Assembly: GCF_900101855.1 (NCBI RefSeq)
Contig: NZ_FMVC01000002.1
Coordinates: forward strand, 439,599-503,598
Origin: Flavobacterium anhuiense
GTDB taxonomy: Bacteria; Bacteroidota; Bacteroidia; Flavobacteriales; Flavobacteriaceae
DNA: 64,000 bases
Reading direction: 5' to 3'
The notes beneath the pieces were generated by a model that worked only from the letters and a program-made list of their open reading frames with translations, searched no databases and was not told the origin of the DNA. The position numbers were made by a program, and so were the translations under genes. Positions 52,210 to 60,904 of this stretch are shown here, one piece after another. Each line of letters begins with the position of its first letter. Positions within the stretch are counted from its first letter, which is position 1.

Positions 52210-54531
52210 ATGAATTACCTCAGTTTGAAAACTTCGCGTTTTCTATTTTCAATCAGCTTTCTATTTTCGTTTTTATCTGCCTTTGCACAAAACCATGGAA
52301 AAATTAAAGGAACAATTGCAACATCTGATGGCGATGCCGCTGCTGGTGTGAATATTATTCTCAAAAACACTAAATATGGCACCGTTTCTAATGATGACGG
52401 TTCTTTTGACTTCAATAAAGTAAAAGCCAATTCTTATACATTACAAGTATCTTTAACTGGTTATGAAACTTTAGAGGCTGAAATTACGGTTACAGAAAAT
52501 GAAACTACTACGGTTAATTTACAACTGAAAGTTTCAAACAAAGAATTAAAAGAAGTTATCATTAGCAGTCCGAAAAGCATTGTGTCCAAAAAAACAGACT
52601 ATGTTGCTAGAATGCCACTTAAGAATCTGGAAAACCCACAAGTTTATAGTGTAATCCATAAAGAACTTTTACAGGAACAAGTTGCGGTAGACATTAGAAG
52701 TGCTGTCCAAAATTCTCCTGGAGTAGTTTCAATTAGTTATCCATCCGGAGGAGTTGGCGTAATTTTTAGAGGATTTTCTACAGGAATAAATGCTAGAAAC
52801 GGAATGGAAACGGTTTCGGGGCGTTCTTCTGTTGATCTTGGAAATGTAGAACGCATTGAAATCCTAAAAGGCCCGTCTGGAACTCTATTTGGTTCAACTG
52901 TATCTTCATTTGGAGGGGTGGTAAATTTAGTGACTAAAAAACCACACGAAACTACTGCTGCCGAAATCTCATACACAACCGGAAGCTATGGTTTAAATCG
53001 TTTAACGGCTGACATTAATACTCCGCTAAACAAAGATAAAAGTGTCTTGTTCAGAATAAATATGGCTGTTAACAGAGAAAAAAGTTTTCTTGATTATGGT
53101 TTCAATAATGCTTTGCTTTTTGCTCCTAGCCTTACTTACAAAGCATCTGAAAAGCTTACTTTCAATATTGATGCTGAACTTTATAATGTAAACAATACAA
53201 GACGCACTTATAATACTTACGCTGCAAATTCTGGAATTACAAATCCGAATGACTTAAAGATAGATTACAGAAAATCTATGTTTCATGATGATAATGATGC
53301 TAAAACAAAAGCAACAAAAGTTTTTGCTCAGGCCGAATATGAAATATCAGAAAACTGGAAATCTACTACTGTATTTTCATTTGTCGGAGAAGATGTAGAA
53401 CGCAGTTATCAGAGTTATGCCGTTTGGAGTTCACCAACTCAAGTGGCTAGAAGAGTTGGTCTTTGGGGACCGATTTATAATAACTACACTAACATTCAGG
53501 AAAACTTAAACGGAAAATTTTCTACTGGAAACATTAAGCACAAATTTCTTGCGGGTATAAACTATAGACTTTACAGCGGTGCCTTTTCTGGAGGAAGTAC
53601 TTTTACTCTTGACAATATTGATGTTACTGCACCATTTACTCCTATTAGAAGAAAAGCTGTAGATGCTGGTCTGGTTCTTACAACCTCTCCTATTGCAGAT
53701 CAGAAAACGTTTAGCGTGTATGCGTGTGATGTCATCAATTTTACAGATCGTCTTTCGGCTATGTTGAGTTTGCGTCTGGATAATTTTGACCGTGAAAAAG
53801 TAGGAACCGTTGAAGGTTATAATCAGACAGCTTTGGCTCCAAAGCTTGGATTGGTTTATGAATTGGTTAAAGACCAAGTTTCTGTATTTGGAAATTACAT
53901 GAATGGCTTTCAAAACATGCAGCCTGTAACACAGCCAGATGCTTCGATATTTGTTTTGGATCCTATTTATGCAGTTCAATATGAAGGAGGTATTAAAACC
54001 GAAGCTTTCAATAAAAAACTGACTGGTTCTGTGAGTTATTACAATATTACAATCGATAATGCGACAAGAGTAAATGCTACAGGTTTTACAGAACAAGATG
54101 GCAAGCAAGTCAGTAAAGGTTTTGATTTTGAGTTAATGGCCACTCCTATCAACGGATTAAGCATTGTCGCTGGTTATGGCTATAATGATAACAGAATTGT
54201 AAAAGCTTCTGACACATCAATCGAAGGAAATAAAGCGACAGGTTCTCCTGAAAATGTGGTGAACTTCTGGACTTCTTACACCTTCCAAAATAAACTAAAA
54301 GGGCTTGGTTTAGGTCTTGGTGCCAATTATGTAGACAAAAATTTCTTTACAGCAGATAATACTTTTTATATGCCTTCTTATACAACTCTTAACGGATCTG
54401 TTTATTATGATCGTACATCATGGAGAGTTGGTCTTAAATTTAATAATATAACTAACGAAAAATACTGGGATTTCTGGGGTACGTCACAAGCTCCGACAAA
54501 TATTCTGGCCAGTTTAACTATTAAATTTTAA
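52210..54531 (+). CDS. TonB-dependent siderophore-type receptor with carboxypeptidase-like N-domain
   Basis: 773 aa. Signal peptide to about residue 27 (SFLSAFAQ). CarboxypepD-regulatory-like domain about 30-118 (GKIKGTIATSDGDAAAGVNIILKNTKYGTVSNDDGSF). Plug about 140-260 (LLQEQVAVDIRSAVQNSPGV; GFSTGINARNGM; VERIEILKGPSGTLFGS; GGVVNLVTKKP), then a 22-strand barrel ending FNNITNEKYWDFWGTSQAPTNILASLTIKF with terminal Phe. It imports a ferric chelate across the outer membrane with TonB energy. The promoter box suggests iron repression. Own terminator. Confidence 0.93.
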   Translation: MNYLSLKTSRFLFSISFLFSFLSAFAQNHGKIKGTIATSDGDAAAGVNIILKNTKYGTVSNDDGSFDFNKVKANSYTLQVSLTGYETLEAEITVTENETTTVNLQLKVSNKELKEVIISSPKSIVSKKTDYVARMPLKNLENPQVYSVIHKELLQEQVAVDIRSAVQNSPGVVSISYPSGGVGVIFRGFSTGINARNGMETVSGRSSVDLGNVERIEILKGPSGTLFGSTVSSFGGVVNLVTKKPHETTAAEISYTTGSYGLNRLTADINTPLNKDKSVLFRINMAVNREKSFLDYGFNNALLFAPSLTYKASEKLTFNIDAELYNVNNTRRTYNTYAANSGITNPNDLKIDYRKSMFHDDNDAKTKATKVFAQAEYEISENWKSTTVFSFVGEDVERSYQSYAVWSSPTQVARRVGLWGPIYNNYTNIQENLNGKFSTGNIKHKFLAGINYRLYSGAFSGGSTFTLDNIDVTAPFTPIRRKAVDAGLVLTTSPIADQKTFSVYACDVINFTDRLSAMLSLRLDNFDREKVGTVEGYNQTALAPKLGLVYELVKDQVSVFGNYMNGFQNMQPVTQPDASIFVLDPIYAVQYEGGIKTEAFNKKLTGSVSYYNITIDNATRVNATGFTEQDGKQVSKGFDFELMATPINGLSIVAGYGYNDNRIVKASDTSIEGNKATGSPENVVNFWTSYTFQNKLKGLGLGLGANYVDKNFFTADNTFYMPSYTTLNGSVYYDRTSWRVGLKFNNITNEKYWDFWGTSQAPTNILASLTIKF

Positions 54532-54552
54532 GACAGAGTTTTAGTTTAAGTA

Positions 54553-54585
54553 AAGCATCTCAATAAAAACTTGAGGTGCTTTTTT
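54553..54585 (+). terminator. terminator of TonB receptor 1
   Basis: Stem AAGCATCTCAA / TTGAGGTGCTT (one G-U pair) around TAAAAAC, then TTTTT. Confidence 0.9.
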
Positions 54586-54596
54586 GTATGATTTTA

Positions 54597-54628
54597 TTTT
54601 TAATTATTCTAAATAAAACTTATGTTTG
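54597..54628 (+). promoter_or_regulatory. promoter and putative iron box of the DUF4198 gene
   Basis: TTTTAATTATTCTAAATAAAA (54597-54617) is followed directly by the -7 element TATGTTTG (54621-54628), so the box lies in the promoter spacer. Confidence 0.55.
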
Positions 54629-54665
54629 TGAAAAATATCATTTAACAATTTAAAAACTCGATCTT

Positions 54666-55391
54666 ATGAAATTAAATACTTTAAAAACAGTAAGCTTTTT
54701 ATTTCTAATGCTTTTTGCTGCACCTCAACTTTTTGCTCATGCGCTTTGGATCGAAACTAAAGCAACAGGAACAAAAGGAAAAGCTCAAGAAATTTCTGTT
54801 TACTTTGGAGAGTTCTCTGATAATGACATTACAAAAGCTGATAAATGGTTCTCTGATTTAAAGGATTTCTCTTTAGTTGTAATTTCTCCTTCAAAAAAAG
54901 AGACTAAATTAACTTCTAAAGCTCTAGACAATAAATACCAAGCGTTTTTTACACCAGATGAAGATGGGGTTTACACGATTGTAATGCATCATACGGTAAA
55001 AGACGTTTATGGCACGATGAAATTAGATTACAATTCTAGTGCAAACGTTGTGGTTGGCAATAAGGCAGCAGGAAATACTATTGCTTCTAACACCAATAAA
55101 ATTGCTGTTTTCTCAGAAAATGCAGATGTTGCCAAAAAAGATACTAAAATTACTGGCGTAGCCTCTTATGACGGAGCGATTGCAAAAGAAGCTAAAATTA
55201 AAGTAATTGCGCCAAACGGATGGGAAAAAGAATTGTGGACAAACGATAAGGGAGAATTTTCTTTTACGCCTATCTGGTCAGGAAATTATATGGTAGAATA
55301 TGCTCACACAGATAAATCATCTGGTGAACACAACGGAAAAAAATACGATGAAATCTGGAAAATGGCTACTTACCAAATTGTAGTAAAATAA
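54666..55391 (+). CDS. DUF4198 periplasmic protein
   Basis: 241 aa. Signal peptide ends in FAHALW: the processed N-terminus would start near HALWIETKATG, the typical DUF4198 opening that offers a histidine for metal binding. Two beta domains: about 25-130 (AQEISVYFGEFSDNDITKADKW; DGVYTIVMHHTVKDVYG) and about 150-240 (ITGVASYDGAIAKEAKIKVIAPNGWEKELWTNDKGEFSFTP). The family is tied to nickel/cobalt or other metal import beside TonB receptors. It sits between two such receptors with the same promoter box, so a shared role in metal uptake is likely. Confidence 0.88.
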   Translation: MKLNTLKTVSFLFLMLFAAPQLFAHALWIETKATGTKGKAQEISVYFGEFSDNDITKADKWFSDLKDFSLVVISPSKKETKLTSKALDNKYQAFFTPDEDGVYTIVMHHTVKDVYGTMKLDYNSSANVVVGNKAAGNTIASNTNKIAVFSENADVAKKDTKITGVASYDGAIAKEAKIKVIAPNGWEKELWTNDKGEFSFTPIWSGNYMVEYAHTDKSSGEHNGKKYDEIWKMATYQIVVK

Positions 55392-55424
55392 TTTTTTGTT
55401 CATTCTTAGATTTAAATTCAATTT

Positions 55425-55452
55425 AAAGCCTCGCTGTGGAGCGAGGCTTTTT
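55425..55452 (+). terminator. terminator of the DUF4198 gene
   Basis: Stem AAAGCCTCGC / GCGAGGCTTT around TGTGGA, then TTG. Confidence 0.93.
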
Positions 55453-55574
55453 GTTATTATTTATACTAAATTAAAATAAAAACAAAAAATTCTTAAGCAA
55501 ATCTTAAGAAAGAAATAATAAACATTTAAGAAATAAAATTGGTTCATAATTTTCTGTTAAAGAGTCTGTGTCTT

Positions 55575-55616
55575 TATATTTGCACTCGATAATTTTTATT
55601 GAATCTAAATAAATAC
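55575..55616 (+). promoter_or_regulatory. promoter and putative iron box of TonB receptor 2
   Basis: -7 element TATATTTG (55575-55582), then TTTTTATTGAATCTAAATAA (55594-55613), ending just before the ATG. Same arrangement as receptor 1: -7 element first, box over the transcription start. Confidence 0.6.
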
Positions 55617-55617
55617 C

Positions 55618-57921
55618 ATGAAATATAATTTACTATTTGCATTAGGATTATTAAGTTTTGCCTCTTACGGTCAAGATTATTCAAGCAATGAAACTACTTC
55701 ATCTGTTACTGACACTGTAAAAAATAAAAAGGGAGAAATTCTTAACGAGGTTGTGGTCTCTAAAACAAAAGAACCGAAACCAGTAACTGCAGTTCGCTCT
55801 GGATTAAAACCAATGGATAATCCGCAAACCATTCAAGTAATTGGTTCTGATGTTATCGAACAACAGCAAGCTATCAGATTAAGTGAAGTTCTTAAAAATG
55901 CTAATGGTGTATATGTAAGTTCTGCTCGTGGAGGTGCTACAGAATCTTTTTTCTCAAGAGGGTATGACATGTCGGCAAACAATATGTTCAAAAATGGTTT
56001 TCGTTATAATTCAGGTTCAATCCCTGATGTTTCCGGCTTAGATAAAGTAGAATTTCTAAAAGGAGGTTCTGCCTTATTATTTGGAAACGTGGCGCCAGGA
56101 GGAATTTTAAACTTAGTAACCAAAACGCCTCAATTCAAAAGCGGTGGAGAAATCTCAATGCAGTTTGGAAGCTATGCTTACTATAAACCAGCATTTGATT
56201 TTTACGGAGGCCTAAATAAATCTATTGCTTTTAGAATTAACGGTTCTTATGAGAATTCAGAAAGTTTTAGGGATGTTGTAAAAAACGAACGCGTATATGT
56301 AAATCCGTCGTTACTTTTTATTGTTAGTCCAAAAACACAAATCACGGTTCAAGGAGATTATTTAAGTGCAGATTGGACGCCAGATTTTGGAACTGGAATT
56401 ATTGGAAAAGAAATCTTAGACTTGCCTCGCAATGCTTTCTATGGAGCGCTTTGGTCAAATGGTACTACTAAATCTTCTAGTGCATCGGTTTTATTAAATC
56501 ACGATTTCAATAAAAACTGGAAACTGAACTTCAATAGTTCTTATCAGACATACAAAAGAACGCAAAAATCTACAGCCCAACTATCTAATTTAGATGATAC
56601 AAAAATATATCCAACTCCAGGTTACTGGAACAGAGGATTAACTCAAGGAAAAAACTTAGAGCAAATTTTAGGAGATCAATTAAGCTTACAAGGAAACTTT
56701 AATACAGGATCTGTAAAACATCAAATTTTTACCGGTGTAGATTGGGAAAACTCATTTGCAACAGCTTATACTTACGCTTTTAGTGAAGAAAAAGTAAAAG
56801 TAAACGGTAAATATGATCCTAGTCTTTATGACACAATTTATCTTTTTGATTTTGATCCCTCAACGCAAAGAAATGATATTCCAAATGCAAGAGCAACACA
56901 AATCGGAAAAACAGAAACAAATCGTTTTGGAGTTTATTTCCAGGATTTAATTTCGATTACAGAGAAATTTAAAGTACTTGCTGGAATTCGTTGGTCATGG
57001 CAAGAAGCTGAAGTAACAACATATAAAGAGACTTCTACCGGAGCAGGAAATCCTGAAAAAGCAACACCAACTGTTGCTCCAAAACGTTTAGATAATGCGT
57101 TTTCTCCAAAGGTAGGATTAGTATATCAGCCTTTAAAAGACATGTCATTATTTGCTAGTTACTCTAGTTCATTTACACCAAATACAGGAACAACAATTGA
57201 CTTGCAACCATTAGAAGCTTCTATTATAGATCAATATGAAGCTGGAATCAAAAAAGATTTCTGGAATGGTGCCTTAAGCACAAATGTAACCGTTTACCAA
57301 ATCACAAATAGCAATTTAGCACAAACTGCGGAGTTTAATACTGACGGGTCTCTTAATACAGATACAACTAAAAAGACTTTAGGTGGAGGGACAAAAAGTA
57401 AAGGAGTCGAAATTGATATTACAGCGAGACCTGTTGAAGGCTTAAGCATTATTGGTGGTTACAGTTACAACGACATGCGTTACGTTAACACATCTGGAAC
57501 ACAAGGGAGTTTTGTTGAAGGCGACCGCGTAGTAAGAACACCGCAAAATACCGCGAACTTGAGTTTCTTTTATACTTTGTCAGCTGGCGTCTTAAAAGGC
57601 CTATCTTTTGGAGCTATCGGAAACTATATTGGAGACCGTTTGGGCGGATGGAATGATGATTATGTTTGGACTGCTGTTAAACCTACACCAACAAATCCTA
57701 AACCTGACCCTGCATATACCGTAACGATTAGAGATCGTGATATTCCATTAGAAGGTTATGTTACAATTGATGCATCTGTCGGATATACTTGGAGAAAATG
57801 GTCTGTACTTTGCAAATTATCAAACATTACAAACGAATTAAATTATACAGTTCACGAAAACTATAGTGTGAACCCAATTGCTCCTCGTCAGGTTATGACA
57901 AGCTTGCGATACAAGTTCTAA
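55618..57921 (+). CDS. TonB-dependent siderophore receptor (ferrichrome-type)
   Basis: 767 aa. Signal peptide MKYNLLFALGLLSFASYGQ; no carboxypeptidase-like domain. A short spacer with TonB-box-like EILNEVVVSKTKE (about 40-52), plug about 70-190 (NPQTIQVIGSDVIEQQQAIRLSEVLKNANGV; FSRGYDMSANNMFKNGFR; VEFLKGGSALLFGNVAPGGILNLVTKTP), then a barrel with DQYEAGIKKDFWNGAL, ending LSNITNELNYTVHENYSVNPIAPRQVMTSLRYKF. This is the FhuA-like siderophore receptor subfamily. Third member of the presumed iron regulon. A strong terminator follows. Confidence 0.94.
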   Translation: MKYNLLFALGLLSFASYGQDYSSNETTSSVTDTVKNKKGEILNEVVVSKTKEPKPVTAVRSGLKPMDNPQTIQVIGSDVIEQQQAIRLSEVLKNANGVYVSSARGGATESFFSRGYDMSANNMFKNGFRYNSGSIPDVSGLDKVEFLKGGSALLFGNVAPGGILNLVTKTPQFKSGGEISMQFGSYAYYKPAFDFYGGLNKSIAFRINGSYENSESFRDVVKNERVYVNPSLLFIVSPKTQITVQGDYLSADWTPDFGTGIIGKEILDLPRNAFYGALWSNGTTKSSSASVLLNHDFNKNWKLNFNSSYQTYKRTQKSTAQLSNLDDTKIYPTPGYWNRGLTQGKNLEQILGDQLSLQGNFNTGSVKHQIFTGVDWENSFATAYTYAFSEEKVKVNGKYDPSLYDTIYLFDFDPSTQRNDIPNARATQIGKTETNRFGVYFQDLISITEKFKVLAGIRWSWQEAEVTTYKETSTGAGNPEKATPTVAPKRLDNAFSPKVGLVYQPLKDMSLFASYSSSFTPNTGTTIDLQPLEASIIDQYEAGIKKDFWNGALSTNVTVYQITNSNLAQTAEFNTDGSLNTDTTKKTLGGGTKSKGVEIDITARPVEGLSIIGGYSYNDMRYVNTSGTQGSFVEGDRVVRTPQNTANLSFFYTLSAGVLKGLSFGAIGNYIGDRLGGWNDDYVWTAVKPTPTNPKPDPAYTVTIRDRDIPLEGYVTIDASVGYTWRKWSVLCKLSNITNELNYTVHENYSVNPIAPRQVMTSLRYKF

Positions 57922-57952
57922 AATATTGAATTAGATGTTTTTTTTTTGATTT

Positions 57953-57997
57953 ATCCCAAGATTTTCTATTTCTCTTGAAATAGAAAATCTTGGGATT
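57953..57997 (+). terminator. terminator of TonB receptor 2
   Basis: Perfect 20-base stem ATCCCAAGATTTTCTATTTC with its inverse around TCTT. T-tracts on both sides (57939-57948 T9 upstream) make it potentially bidirectional. Confidence 0.85.
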
Positions 57998-58070
57998 TAT
58001 ATTTTAAGTCCAATTCTAATTCAATTAACACTATTTTTGCGTGCAATAGTATTCCCTAAAAAAATCAAAA

Positions 58071-59387
58071 ATGTCAGATTCTCCAAAAAACCAGTTGCAA
58101 AAAAGTTTAGGCCTTAGTTTTAATATTGCCGTTTTAATTGGAGGAACAATCGGTGTTGGAATTTTAAGAACACCAGGAACTATTGCAGAAATGCTAAACA
58201 ATTATTGGCTAATTCTTGCTTCATGGCTATTTGGAGGTTTATATGTTTTATTGGGAGCCAATTCGTATTCAGAATTGGCTACAATGCTGCCAAAAGCTGG
58301 CGGATCTTACAATTACATTAAAAGAGCTTTGGGCGAATATGCTGGTTTTCTTTCTGGCTGGTACGATTATATTGTGAATGCCATTCCTCCTGCTTTTTAT
58401 TGTATTGTAATAAGCGAATACACCATTATTCTATTTCCACAATTGGCCAATTATTCAACAGTAATATCCATTTCTTTATTGATAGCATTTGTATTGCTGC
58501 ATTTAAGTGGTGTAAAAAACGGAAGCTTGATTCAGCAGATTACTAGTTTATTAAAAGTGATTTGTTTTGTGGCTTTGGTTGTGGCTTGTTTTATGTACTC
58601 TGGAGCTGAAATTCCGCCAATAAAAACTGATAATTCGGTTTTTCAAATCGGACTAATTTTTGGATTTTTCAAATCATTGCAACTAATTATCGGGACTTAC
58701 AATGGCTGGAATGCTGTTTGTTTTTTTGCTGAAGAAAATGAAAATCCAAACAAAAATATTCCGAAATCTTTATACAGCGGAGTTTTACTTGTTGTAGCCA
58801 TTTATATTTTGGTAAATGCCGCATTTTTTCATGTACTGCCAATCGAAACACTAGCAAAATCTAATCTTGCCGCTGCTGATGTTGCTAAAATTCTTTTTGG
58901 CGAAAGCGGAGCTAAAATCGTAACGGTAATTTCGATTTTCTCTTTAATCAGTATTTTGAATGCCTTTATGATGATTCCTCCAAGAATATTGTACGGATTA
59001 AGCCGTGACGGATTTTTTATCGAAAAAGGAACTCAAGTAAACAAAGGCGGAACACCAATAGTAGCTCTATTGGTTTCGTCATTTTTTAGCTTGTTTTTAA
59101 TCTGCATTGGTTCTTTTGAAGTTTTGTTTTCATTCGCCGCTTTTATCTCCATAATCGTTTGGGGATTGGCGTATTATTCCCTTTTAAAACTTAGAACTTC
59201 TGAACCGCATTTACCAAGACCTTACCGCTCTTTCTGGTATCCGTGGACCACAATAATAGCCTTAATATTTTCTATTGCATTACTTGCTGGATTTATTTAC
59301 AGCGATCCAAAAAGCTTTATTATAATTGTAGGTATTGCGATCGCTTCTTATCCTTTGTTTTTAGTTTTGAAGAAAAAACAAAAGTAA
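58071..59387 (+). CDS. APC-family amino-acid permease
   Basis: 438 aa with about 12 transmembrane helices. First helix SFNIAVLIGGTIGVGILRTPGTIAEML carries the G-[ST]-I-G-x-G-I substrate-binding loop of APC transporters, and helix 6 shows FGFFKSLQLIIGTYNGWNAVCFFAEENENPNKNIPKSL, typical of LAT/SteT-like exchangers. Cytoplasmic C-terminus short and lysine-rich. It probably exchanges neutral amino acids; exact substrate unknown. Monocistronic. Confidence 0.93.
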   Translation: MSDSPKNQLQKSLGLSFNIAVLIGGTIGVGILRTPGTIAEMLNNYWLILASWLFGGLYVLLGANSYSELATMLPKAGGSYNYIKRALGEYAGFLSGWYDYIVNAIPPAFYCIVISEYTIILFPQLANYSTVISISLLIAFVLLHLSGVKNGSLIQQITSLLKVICFVALVVACFMYSGAEIPPIKTDNSVFQIGLIFGFFKSLQLIIGTYNGWNAVCFFAEENENPNKNIPKSLYSGVLLVVAIYILVNAAFFHVLPIETLAKSNLAAADVAKILFGESGAKIVTVISIFSLISILNAFMMIPPRILYGLSRDGFFIEKGTQVNKGGTPIVALLVSSFFSLFLICIGSFEVLFSFAAFISIIVWGLAYYSLLKLRTSEPHLPRPYRSFWYPWTTIIALIFSIALLAGFIYSDPKSFIIIVGIAIASYPLFLVLKKKQK

Positions 59388-59446
59388 TACAAAACTTACT
59401 TTTATTTTGTTTTTTAATAAAATGCACTATTTTTGCATTTAACAAT

Positions 59447-60072
59447 ATGAAACATGAATTACAACTTATCATTTCAGGAAAGAGCAAAGTTAAGCATGGA
59501 ACAATTATCCAAGCAGCAACCAGTTACCTTAGAAGAAGCCAAAGCTCAAGTACAATGGCTAAAGAATTCAAGCATTTCAAAAAACAAGAAAAAGAGACCT
59601 TAGAAAGATTTATAGAATTAAATAATCTTTGGATTCTAGATATTAATCTTGAAGATTACCTTTCTGAAGGAGCAGAGCAAAAGTCTATCTAAAAGATGGA
59701 AAGCATGTAATCAAACTTAATGATTCTATTTATTACAATTCCTGGATAGATTACTTCAATAATTTATTGTTAAATAACTTCTTTTTTCCAGATACTGCAT
59801 ACAATTTACTAGGCTTTTTCAAAAACGAAGATATTATATATGCAGTTGTTGAACAACCTTTTGTAAAAGCAACTGAACCAACAGATTTAGAAGTTGTAAA
59901 GAAGTTTATGCTTGTAAACGGTTTTCTAAATACCAAAAACAATGATTATTATAATCCTGACCTAGGAATTATTCTTGAAGATCTTCACGACGAAAATGTA
60001 TTGACAGAAAATGGTATTCTCCAATTTATAGATACCGTTTTCTATATAAAAGATAATTTTTACGAGAATTAA
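59447..60072 (+). pseudogene. frameshifted polyvalent-protein-kinase-like gene
   Basis: The first frame (59447-59692, 81 aa) begins MKHELQLIISGKSKVKHGTI and stops after GAEQKSI. The next frame continues without a gap (VYLKDGKHVIKLNDSIYYNS, then FPDTAYNLLGFFKNEDIIYAVVEQPFVKATEPTDLEVVKKFML) to 60072. Adding one A to the run at 59679-59682 joins them into about 209 aa. The joined protein looks like the putative kinase domain of polyvalent proteins (E--QKVY --- VIKLN, later DLHDENVL), with GIILEDLHDENVL as the catalytic-loop-like part. It could be a true pseudogene, a sequencing error in a homopolymer, or slippage. Confidence 0.7.
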
Positions 60073-60160
60073 AAAAATAATTTCGTAAAAAAACAGAACT
60101 TCTACTGACATAACGTTGTCACTTCATGTCATTTAATTTGCATAACAAAACACAAAAAAG

Positions 60161-60784
60161 ATGAGCAAATTAGATTTAACCAAAACAGACAAAACGTATT
60201 ATAATGCCAAAATCAACCCCGAAATTGTCTTTATAGAAAAAGCGAATTATATATCGATTACAGGTCAAGGTGATCCTTCTGGAAAAGATTTTTCAGAAAA
60301 AATTCAAGCATTATACATCACGGCGTATGTCATTAAATTTATGAATAAAGCGATGGATAACGATTTTGTTGTTCCAAAATTAGAAGCATTGTGGAGTTTT
60401 GATAATGAAAAATACGCATCAATCTCAATGGATGAAGCTCCGCTGAAAATACCTCGCGCTGAATGGAATTACAGAATCATGATTAGAATGCCCGATTTTG
60501 TAACTCGAGAACAAACCGAAAAAGCTATTGCCATTGCGGTCAATAAAAAACAAAATGAATTAGCCAAAGCAATTGAATTCTTTGAAATGGAAGAAGGTAA
60601 AGTAATTCAGGTTCTTCATATTGGCCCTTTTGATACAGAACCGCAAACACTAAAAAAAATTCTAGAATTTAGTACTGAAAACAATCTGCAACAAAACGGG
60701 TTGCATCATGAAATTTATCTTTCAGACTTTCGTAAAACAGCTCCCGAGAAATTAAAAACAATACTGAGAGAACCTGTAAAATAA
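60161..60784 (+). CDS. GyrI-like small-molecule-binding domain protein
   Basis: 207 aa. Pattern of the GyrI-like/SOUL-type ligand-binding fold: YISITGQGDPSGKDFSEKIQALYITAYVIKFMNKAM, WSFDNEKYASISMDEAPLKIPRAEWNYRIMIRMPDFVT, GKVIQVLHIGPFDTEPQTLKKI, HHEIYLSDFRKTAPEKLKTILREPVK. A stand-alone form without HTH. Proteins of this form are annotated only by fold; some hydrolyse cyclopropanoid compounds. Single gene. Confidence 0.9.
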   Translation: MSKLDLTKTDKTYYNAKINPEIVFIEKANYISITGQGDPSGKDFSEKIQALYITAYVIKFMNKAMDNDFVVPKLEALWSFDNEKYASISMDEAPLKIPRAEWNYRIMIRMPDFVTREQTEKAIAIAVNKKQNELAKAIEFFEMEEGKVIQVLHIGPFDTEPQTLKKILEFSTENNLQQNGLHHEIYLSDFRKTAPEKLKTILREPVK

Positions 60785-60793
60785 TTTTTTTTA

Positions 60794-60842
60794 TTAGCCA
60801 CGACTCGAGCGAAAGCGAACAGGCGAAGCAATTTGTGGCTAA
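60794..60842. repeat. palindromic 'agccacgaatt' element, copy 3
   Basis: TTAGCCACGACTCGAGCGAA, then AGCGAACAGGCGAAGCAATT and TGTGGCTAA; shares its internal segment with the element at 3665-3742, here without the left-hand AATTC part. Confidence 0.75.
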
Positions 60843-60850
60843 TAAAAAAA

Positions 60851-60883
60851 AGACCTAACAGGTTTTAAAAACCTGTTAGGTCT
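60851..60883 (-). terminator. terminator of valS
   Basis: Stem AGACCTAACAGGTTTT / AAAACCTGTTAGGTCT with T-run on the minus strand, 22 bases past the valS stop. Confidence 0.92.
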
Positions 60884-60904
60884 GCTTATAAAAAGAAATA
60901 TTTC

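Noticed and set aside
53506..54108. 200-codon minus-strand frame
   Set aside because: Antisense to the barrel part of TonB receptor 1; translation is low-complexity and has no domain.
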